A stretch of 64,000 nt of DNA from Folioceros fuciformis (taxonomy: Eukaryota > Anthocerotophyta > Anthocerotopsida > Anthocerotales). The DNA lies in contig JBNGIO010006178.1 of assembly GCA_049999805.1 (NCBI GenBank), positions 195,055 to 259,054 of the forward strand, given 5' to 3'. Positions 57,754 to 64,000 of the stretch are shown in pieces (within the stretch, counting starts at the first letter, position 1; the number at the start of each line of letters is the position of its first letter). The translations under genes and the position numbers were made by a program. The notes below the pieces were generated by a model. It did not search any database. It was not told the DNA's origin and saw only the letters and a program-made list of their open reading frames with translations.

Positions 57754-59347
57754 TCACGTAGACACCTCTGGGAATAGGTCCGATTGCAAGGGTTCTCCAG
57801 GTTGCAATCCAGGGTTGTACCCTGCTTCCACCCATACAGAATGCATTGTCCCTGGAATTCAGGGGCCAGAACTTGTGACACTTACATCTTGGAGGTGACG
57901 TAAACGAGCGGGAAGGAAAGGAAGGGAAAGGAACGAAGGTGACAGGCAGGGGGGCACACCTGGGCGAGGATCGAAAAAGACTTGATCACCAACCCAGCGA
58001 GTGGCATACGCTCTTCTGCGAAGAGTTGAAGTCTCTATGCCAGGAGCTCCGTGGAAAGCGAAGCTTTGGTGCACAAGACAGTCGCCTGGGTCAAGGTCCC
58101 AGGTTAACAGCTCCAACTGGACCAACAGAAACACGAAACTGCGCTCAGCATCAACATGACGCTGCTACGTTTGGGGACATGTGTCGAAGATGTTGCTGGT
58201 AGATGAAACTCTCAACTTAGGTTCTCTGACCTCATCGAGCTTGCTCTCAATGTCTGGAATCTCAGGCAGGCTCTCAGAAGAAGAGGCCTTGTACCGCTCC
58301 TGGTCACCCGAAAACGAAGCAATCCTGCAAGCGCCATCAAAGTCGGGCGGCTCAGCAGCGTCGCCCCGCTCATGGGTAGAGCACCAACGTATCCTGCCTT
58401 CAAAACAGTATACGAGGGCCTACGAGCCAGACGACAGGCATTGATTGACGTGTATACATACCTATGAACCACCTTCCACTTATGCGATCCCTTGACATAC
58501 TGAAGACACGCCGTCTTGGGAATATGGTCCAGAGCAAGCCACAAGGAGATCACCTGCTCACCCTTCAAGGGCCAGTAGGAGTGATCATTGTGCCACGGAG
58601 TCTTGGTGCTGGTTCCAGGCTCTTTGACGAACAACTGGTCATAAAAGAGTCTCACGCTCTTGGCCCTACACCACGCATGGATTCACACTACAAACTCAGG
58701 CACGTCATTCCACACCACAACGGTCACCCAACCCTCCCGACCAGGCCAGGCCACCCCCAGTACCGTGTCATAGTCCTGGCAATCTCCCCAGCAGGAGACT
58801 GAAACACAAACTCGCGCATCACATGATGCCGCTTCCACAGAAACTGGTCATCATGAAAACGCTCCGCCTGAACAATCAACACCCACCAATCAGCAACACC
58901 GACATCCCACAGACTTGCCAGCAGGTTCAGGAGCGGAAACTGCACCGTGCCAGGCTTAGCATGCTCGTCGCAGAGAGGACCTGCACGAGCATGAATTCCG
59001 CGGCCCTCAGAAAGAAGCCCTCACACTGACAAAGCCCTGCCTGCCTCTCACTCCATGGAAGTCGTCTTACCCGGATTCTTCAGGTTGATCTCCGCTGCAT
59101 CACGCAGCTTGTGAATCCAGTCGGAACCGAACAGCCCGCGCAGAACCACGGCACCATCCTCCTCGAAACGTCGAACATCCTGCTCCGATATCCTGCACTC
59201 CACAACGTTATCCCATGTCGCCAGCAAAACCTTCCCCTCCTCCTCTCACGTCCCTCTCCCATCACAAAAACCCCACCTGGAGCCTCCCGCGGGCGCACTG
59301 GTTGCAAGCGCCCGGAATCGAGCCCAACTGCGCAGGCCTGCCCTCAT
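57754..59347 (-). CDS. Phytanoyl-CoA dioxygenase (PhyH) family 2-oxoglutarate/Fe(II) oxygenase
   Basis: Eight exons: 59347-59277, 59192-59071, 58980-58946, 58867-58764, 58665-58462, 58393-58231, 58116-57960 and 57851-57754. All phases close, 317 residues. The family uses Fe(II), O2 and 2-oxoglutarate to hydroxylate its substrate; which one is not predictable here. The metal facial triad is visible as TPWHNDHSYW (His about 136, Asp about 138) and FAFHGAPG (His about 255). The Arg-rich RRRAYATRWVGDQVFF after it supplies the 2-oxoglutarate-binding Arg. Other blocks are VRRFEEDGAVVLRGLFG, FHDDQFLWKRHHVMREFVFQ and LFYDQLFVKEPGTSTKTPWH. The N-terminus MRAGLRSWARFRALATSAPA is Arg/Ala-rich without acids, suggesting mitochondrial targeting. 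The end EPLQSDLFPEVST is typical. It is divergent from the GT29 gene. Confidence 0.9.
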
Positions 59348-59525
59348 CTTGCCTCTCGCTTCTATCAGTAACGATGCGTCCGTCTTCCCCTTACCAGCCG
59401 GCAGTGTGAAAGTTCACCAGAACTTCTTTTTAAAATGCGGCGGCCATTGCCGGAAGCGGTAGCCTGTCTGACAAGCAAGCAATCGAGCTTACTTGTCTCG
59501 CACCGCAGCGAGCCCCGACACTTGG
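59348..59525. promoter_or_regulatory. Short bidirectional promoter, PhyH and GT29 genes
   Basis: Only 178 nt separate the two divergent ATGs. It is GC-mixed with one TTTTTAAAATG-like AT patch at about 59428-59438. Both transcripts must start here or in overlapping leaders. Confidence 0.55.
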
Positions 59526-60929
59526 ATGGCACGGCAGGGACGGAGCCGGAGGTGCGAACCCTCGGGGCCGCCGCGAACCTTCCTCCTCCTCCCGACGGTC
59601 CTGCTGCTCTCGACGGCGGGGCTTCTGGCCCTACTTCACCACCAGCATGGCGCTCCCGGACAGCGGGAGATGGCGACTTTGCGGGCTTTCCAGGACAATG
59701 TGGCACAATGTGTGGGACGCAACGGGCTGGGGCTGCAAGCGGAGGTGAAGGACGAATGCAGGATTGAAGTGCGCTACCCTCCGGGTACCAACAGCACGTG
59801 GTACAGCACTCAGTTTCGCCGGGTGGAGGCGACATCCTTCGAGCTCAACGTGTGCGACGCTGTGCAGCTCTGGGAGCAGTACCGGAACGTGACGACGGTC
59901 CTGACGCGGGAGTACCTAGATGCCCGGCCTGACGGCTGGCTGGAGTACGCGGCCAAGCGAATTGCGCAGCTGGGGTCCGACAAGTGCTACAACCGGAGCA
60001 GATGCGAGGACGAACTCTCCCTCGTGCTCCCTACAAGGCCACCATTCCGCCCCCGCCAGTTCCGCACCTGCGCGGTGGTAGGCAATTCGGGGGACCTGCT
60101 CAAAACGGAGTTCGGGGCGGAGATCGACGCCCACGATGCCGTGTTCCGGGAGAACGAGGCGGAGGTGAGCTCAGCGTATGCAAAACACGTGGGGTTGAAG
60201 CGGACGTTCCGGCTCATCGGCCGGGGGATAGCGCGGAGTATGGAGCGGGTGGTGGAAGGGGCGGAGGAAGAGGTAGTGGTGATCAAGAGCCTCATCCACC
60301 GCGACTTCAACGCCAAGATCAGGCGGCTGCCGAACCCCGTCTACCTCTTCCAGGGCGTGGTGCTGCGGCGGGGGGCCAAGGGCACGGGGATCAAGGCCGT
60401 GGAGCTCGCGCTCTCTATGTGCGACAGTGTGGACATGTACGGCTTCACTGTGGATCCCGGGTACGCGGGCTGGACCAGGTACTTCTCTGCGTCGCGGACG
60501 GGACACAATCCGTTGCAGGGAAGGGCGTACTACCAGCTGCTGGAGTGTCTCGGGGTGTTCAGGATTCATTCCCCCATGCGGGAGCGGAGGAAGCAGGACT
60601 GGTCCGTGGTTCCAGGGAGGGAGGCGGTGCGGGAGGCTTACGATGCCTCTGTGAGGTTGAAGGGGCGGGAGCCCGGGCCGTTTGCGTCCTGCCAGGTTTG
60701 GGCGGACGGGAAGGAGGAGGCGGGGCCGGCGTTCGGGGCCCCGGGTATGAGCCAGGTGCGCAGGGCGTCGCAATATAATAAGTGGGAGATGCTCGGGGTG
60801 GAGGATTTGCGACCTGAGGCACAAGAGCATCTCCGTGCGATGCAGGGGGTGTCTCTTTACAAGCTGGATGGAAACAAGCTGGATAACCTGATTTGTGTGA
60901 GGCACAACTCCGTCGGCGCCATTGCATGA
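59526..60929 (+). CDS. GT29 sialyltransferase-like glycosyltransferase, Golgi type II
   Basis: An intronless frame of 467 residues from ATG 59526. It has a short basic cytoplasmic end, a membrane anchor (about 19-36, FLLLPTVLLLSTAGLLALL), a stem, and a GT29 domain. The L-sialylmotif is RTCAVVGNSGDLLKTEFGAE (about 180-199) with IDAHDAVFRENEA after it. The S-motif is GTGIKAVELALSMCDSVDMY (about 286-305), with GF after it. The last motifs fall in GHNPLQGRAYYQLLE (His 327, Glu 340). Plants have no clear sialic acid, so plant GT29 proteins are thought to act on related sugars such as Kdo or Dha in pectin. The substrate here is inferred, not seen. The large GC-rich antisense frames over it are shadows. 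Confidence 0.9.
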   Translation: MARQGRSRRCEPSGPPRTFLLLPTVLLLSTAGLLALLHHQHGAPGQREMATLRAFQDNVAQCVGRNGLGLQAEVKDECRIEVRYPPGTNSTWYSTQFRRVEATSFELNVCDAVQLWEQYRNVTTVLTREYLDARPDGWLEYAAKRIAQLGSDKCYNRSRCEDELSLVLPTRPPFRPRQFRTCAVVGNSGDLLKTEFGAEIDAHDAVFRENEAEVSSAYAKHVGLKRTFRLIGRGIARSMERVVEGAEEEVVVIKSLIHRDFNAKIRRLPNPVYLFQGVVLRRGAKGTGIKAVELALSMCDSVDMYGFTVDPGYAGWTRYFSASRTGHNPLQGRAYYQLLECLGVFRIHSPMRERRKQDWSVVPGREAVREAYDASVRLKGREPGPFASCQVWADGKEEAGPAFGAPGMSQVRRASQYNKWEMLGVEDLRPEAQEHLRAMQGVSLYKLDGNKLDNLICVRHNSVGAIA

Positions 60930-61695
60930 TGAGAAACTCAAAATGCCGCACGCATCATTCTGCGCGCGCAATTGATTGCCAAGAAACTCCAGCACGTTCC
61001 AAGGTGACATGCAAAATGGTCTACCACTGTTTGGACAAAACCTCGTTTCCGTGCTGTTTGCCATCGCATCGGCAGGTGAGTTCATCGCCATGTTTTCCCC
61101 AGGGACGCACACAGCTTGTTCCTAATAACACGACACCGAGACGACTCCGAACGAGATTCCCGGCAGACTCTTCTCTTCTTACTCCTGTTCTTTCCTCTTC
61201 GGGGGAGAACTTGGCCAGCGACGGAGTACTCACACCCCGGGATGCTTCTTGCTCTTTGTCCATTTAAGACAAAACAGCGGGCGCAGAGTTGGAAGCGTGG
61301 CGACTAAAGCTCTAGCGTGGAAGTGGATGAACGCCGTGATCCGTTATGCATATTTTCGCAAAACTGGAACGAAAACGATTGTGGTCTCAAATGTGTTCTT
61401 ACATCATTGCATCTCCTGCCGACAGTCAGGACAAGGAAGCCCCATCTCCTGCCGACAGTCGGGACAAGGCAGCCCCGAGGAGGTGGTCATCCTTCTGATC
61501 AAAACCAGATCAAATGGGGTCTCGCCGCAAGTGCTATTCCCCATTGTTGGCACCTGTTCAGAAAGCTTTTCACAGTAGTCCTGCTGCCACCATTTATCGG
61601 TAGACCCGCGAAATGCTCACACCTTACATTGTACCGATTGTCCTTTGGTTATTAGCTCCAATTCGGAAACAGATTGCAACATGACGGCCGGCCTT
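60930..61695. other. Convergent intergenic region with a 33-bp duplication
   Basis: Lies between the 3' ends of the GT29 and RRP42 genes. It holds a 33-bp tandem duplication (61411-61443 and 61444-61476), unit ATCTCCTGCCGACAGTC(A/G)G onward, with two differences. No gene is recognised. Confidence 0.6.
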
Positions 61696-62538
61696 TCACT
61701 TGACGTTCTCCACTTGCACGATCACCTTTCTGCTCAACTGCTTAGCTACGCTAAACATGTCCAGCAGAACGCCTGGACTCAGACCAGCTCCATTTCTCTT
61801 GGTCACGCCAGTGATCATCCCCTGCGGATTCACAGCCACGGACACCGCAGAGCTGAAACACGATTCCTCTTCAGCGGTAGCATCCACAATATAATGCTTC
61901 CCGACCTTAGTCAAGGTAACCAGAATCGGAACCCGTGAAGCGTCCAGCTTCGAGTAGCCCTCGGGATTTCCATCGTCCACATCCACTTCGACCTCCGCGT
62001 CCTCAGACCCAGCAGAAGTAATCTCAACCTTGGGAATGCCCGTGTTAGCGAGAGCAGCCTTAACGGCGATGGAGAGACAGTCCAGCAAATTGCCGTCGGA
62101 GCTCAGAACCAAACCGTCAATGTACAACACCCAGCAGATCTTGGCGTCCAGCAACCCTAAGGAGGCCGGGTCTATGGCGGCCCCAGCCCCGTTCCCGCCC
62201 CCCAGGAGGCTCCTCTCCAGCGCTCCGACCAGCTCCTGAGAGAGGTCGTCGCCTCCCCTGCCCTGAAACTCGGGGGCTGCAGTGGCCGAGCAGTCCACCG
62301 AGACGAGCATGTAGCCGTGCCCAGGACGGCCTGCCGGAGGCGTGCCCAGCTCCGCCTTCACGCTGGCTATCACATCCGTGCCTCCCAGCCTCACCCGCGC
62401 TGATCCATTGGCCAGTGGAATCACTCCAGGCTCCACTGAGAAGCGCCGGTACTGGAGGCGACTGCGACCGTCGGCTCGCAGATCGTCATAAACGCCGCCC
62501 TCGGTGTATCTCCGCTCTGCTTTCGACACTACTCCCAT
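61696..62538 (-). CDS. RRP42: Exosome complex core subunit RRP42 (EXOSC7)
   Basis: An intronless frame of 280 residues; the first ATG is 62538 (MGVVSKAERRYTEGG), with non-ATG codons before it. RRP42 is one of six RNase PH-like subunits that form the exosome ring. Motifs: GVYDDLRADGRSRLQYRRFS, ANGSARVRLGGTDVIASVKA, a PAGRPGHGYMLVSVDCSATA segment, LDAKICWVLYIDGLVLSSDG, KAALANTGIPKVEI and VGKHYIVDATAEEESCFSSA. The protein has the usual family length. It probably lacks catalysis, as eukaryotic ring subunits do. It is 105 nt downstream of the next minus-strand gene. Confidence 0.93.
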   Translation of the reverse strand: MGVVSKAERRYTEGGVYDDLRADGRSRLQYRRFSVEPGVIPLANGSARVRLGGTDVIASVKAELGTPPAGRPGHGYMLVSVDCSATAAPEFQGRGGDDLSQELVGALERSLLGGGNGAGAAIDPASLGLLDAKICWVLYIDGLVLSSDGNLLDCLSIAVKAALANTGIPKVEITSAGSEDAEVEVDVDDGNPEGYSKLDASRVPILVTLTKVGKHYIVDATAEEESCFSSAVSVAVNPQGMITGVTKRNGAGLSPGVLLDMFSVAKQLSRKVIVQVENVK

Positions 62539-62643
62539 CGTCGCCACCACGAACGGAAAAAAGTTGAGAGAGCAATGAACGAAGCCTGTCTGGAACTTAA
62601 CCCTAATCCGACAGGAAGGGAGGACGCTTCCACAACCATCTAG

Positions 62644-63580
62644 CTATGCGGACTCCCTGCGAGACTTCTTCTGCTTCTTCCTCTGCTTTGGTACATCTCC
62701 TTTACCAGCAACCGTATGCCTCTCCTGAGGTTCTTCAATTGGCCGCTTCGGTGGCGGAGTCCTGGTTTCTGCAGCCAGCCAGAAAGGTTTTGCTATGACT
62801 TGATGAAAGCAAAAGAGACAAACATGAACGGGAGATTTTCAGACCGAATGCAACACCCTCTGGACAGAATGTGCGTACCCTCGCTCGCAGGGACGCTGCG
62901 CTTAATTTCTCTTTCAGACCTGTCCTCTCCTGGCACGGCAGCTTCCCTTCCAGCAGCCCGAACGAAGCTGACAGAGTGAGAAATACTTCTGACTGGGCAA
63001 GGCACATCCGAGGAAGTGTCAGAAGCTGGGGCAAACAGCTGGGTTCAGGACCATGCTTCGAACATAACGCAGTTGTAAAAGCAGAAGGACAAGGGGGACT
63101 TGACAAACCGGCAAAAGAATCTGTAGAGGATATAGGCACAAAAGCATACGCCTCAGGTCCCTCCAGCTTCTCCTCTTTAACTACACTGAAGCAGTCTCCT
63201 GCAGCCACAAGAGTTCAGAGGCAAGCACACCTCAAGGTGACTGCAGCTAGAGTCTCAAATGAGGGCTTACCTTGCGAATTAAAAAAATGACCGAGCTTCC
63301 CATCGGCGGCAGCTGTGTGCATCCTCCATTGCTTGTCCACGAGATCATGGGGTCCCAGCTGCAGGACAGCCAGGCAACATCAATACGGGATTCGGGACGC
63401 ATCAAGGACAACAAACAGTTCGCAGAAGGCGGGCAGGGTTGGAGGTACATATTGAGACGGAATTCGCACAAGCCATAACTCCGTGTTGTCTGCCGTGGCT
63501 TCCTCGGCCAGCGACTCGAACTTGTCTAATCTCTTGAAATGTTTCGGTGGCATATACCTATCCTCCTCTGCGTTCTCCAT
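62644..63580 (-). CDS. Small basic-tailed nuclear protein, RPA34/mediator-associated protein 2-like
   Basis: Five exons: 63580-63449, 63358-63271, 63198-63109, 62992-62879 and 62768-62644. All phases close, 182 residues. The N-terminus YMPPKHFKRLDKFESLA and NTELWLVRIPSQ, a beta-rich middle (GKLGHFFNSQGDCFSVVKEE), SISHSVSFVRAAGRE, and a Lys/Arg tail (KQRKKQKKSRRESA) recall plant proteins annotated as mediator-associated or RPA34.5-like (TELWLIQWP, GKISRRVSLVRYPEP). Such proteins work in RNA polymerase complexes in the nucleus or nucleolus. The family call rests on remembered patterns and is only moderate. The gene structure is firmer than the name. Confidence 0.6.
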
Positions 63581-63721
63581 GCTGGGCGGTGCGACGGAGG
63601 TTCCTGCGCACACGAACTTGAAGCGACCCTTCCCAAAGGCGTGGGATGCCGTAGATATGTATTTGTATCCGGTCCGATTTATAGGCTCGATCGCGGGGCA
63701 AGTCCCTAGTTCTGGTGAACT

Positions 63722-63790
63722 CGCCCTTAGAGAACAACATGGATATGTTGTTGTGGAAGAACAACATATCCATGTTGTTCTCTAAGAGCG
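63722..63790. repeat. Long near-perfect hairpin, 31-bp arms
   Basis: Arms 63722-63752 and 63760-63790 are reverse complements with one mismatch, around a 7-nt loop. The inner 27 bp are exact (AACAACATATCCATGTTGTT in the right arm). The arm itself is nearly self-complementary. It lies between the RPA34-like gene's promoter side and the retroelement tail. Confidence 0.85.
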
Positions 63791-63799
63791 AAAAGGTTA

Positions 63800-64000
63800 A
63801 TTATTTTTTACCTTTGGCCTACTTACTTTACGTTGTTCTTCTAATCTTTAAAATAGATAAATTTTCATAATACACCAATCCATGGCTTTTTAGAGTAGAT
63901 AAAACTTTTCATCTCTCTTTTAATAATAAAAGATATAATACAGATGCAAGGACTATAAATTCATAATTGTTTTTTTAAAATACGTATTTCATACTCAAAT
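63800..64000 (+). mobile_element. 3' tail of the same non-LTR retrotransposon family
   Basis: TTACCTTTGGCCTACTTACT, TTCTTCTAATCTTTAAAATA and the later TTTTCATCTCTCTTTTAATA with AATAAAAGATATAATAC match the tails at 3790-3890 and 5090-5170. A unit of about 45 nt (AGATAAA...TTTTCAT) is repeated within it. Only the tail is inside the window; no coding part is present upstream, so it is a 5'-truncated insertion. Confidence 0.65.

Noticed and set aside
60171-61112. 313-codon minus-strand frame over the GT29 gene
   Set aside because: It is antisense to a well-supported GT29 domain; long open antisense frames are expected in GC-rich coding DNA, and it shows no motif of its own.

Overview
The window is nuclear DNA from a green plant of the streptophyte line, most likely a non-seed land plant or close algal relative. 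Evidence: plastid-targeted proteins are nuclear-encoded (acetyl-CoA carboxylase alpha-carboxyltransferase, a PsbP-domain protein); plant-type gene families are present (RRP6-like, SGR6/MROH-like, RhoGDI, plant GT29, a PPR remnant); GT-AG introns are short, mostly about 60-180 nt; and there is a radial-spoke gene (RSPH9), which implies motile cilia, i.e. swimming sperm. The species cannot be named from sequence alone.

Layout. 1-5.2 kb: AT-rich DNA with a decayed non-LTR retrotransposon (reverse transcriptase plus R2-like endonuclease) and a second broken copy. 5.2-8.4 kb: no recognisable gene. 8.4-16.6 kb: compact genes, RhoGDI (-), a plastid-type GNAT acetyltransferase (+) and the exosome nuclease RRP6-like (-). 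16.6-20.6 kb: an AT-rich block holding intronless RSPH9 and one hypothetical gene. 21-22.3 kb: remnant of an ALC1/CHR10-type SNF2 ATPase. 23.9-29.3 kb: acid-lipase family gene (+), an unrecognised coiled-coil gene (-) and COA6 (+). 29.3-40.2 kb: a tandem duplication of a divergent PPD4/TBC gene pair. Copy 1 keeps PPD4 and has lost TBC; copy 2 keeps TBC and has lost PPD4; fragments of a third copy lie downstream. 41.5-43.9 kb: accA-type alpha-CT (-). 44-46 kb: AT-rich minisatellites with plant telomere-like units. 46.5-57 kb: a many-exon HEAT-repeat gene of the SHOOT GRAVITROPISM 6/MROH1 family (-). 57.7-60.9 kb: a divergent pair, PhyH-family dioxygenase (-) and GT29 sialyltransferase-like (+). 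61.7-63.6 kb: RRP42 (-) and a small RPA34/mediator-associated-like gene (-). 63.7-64 kb: a long perfect-stem hairpin followed by the 3' tail of the retrotransposon family seen at the window start.

The genes are not an operon or one pathway. Two exosome subunits (RRP6-like and RRP42) share the window, and plastid functions recur (GNAT, PPD4, alpha-CT), but eukaryotic gene order gives little reason to read function into that. I found no clearly novel multi-gene system. The best-supported unusual feature is the reciprocal loss in the duplicated PPD4/TBC pair.

Exon boundaries below were placed by hand from GT-AG sites, reading phase and remembered family resemblance. Where they are given, the phases were checked to close. 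No alignment or transcript evidence was available.
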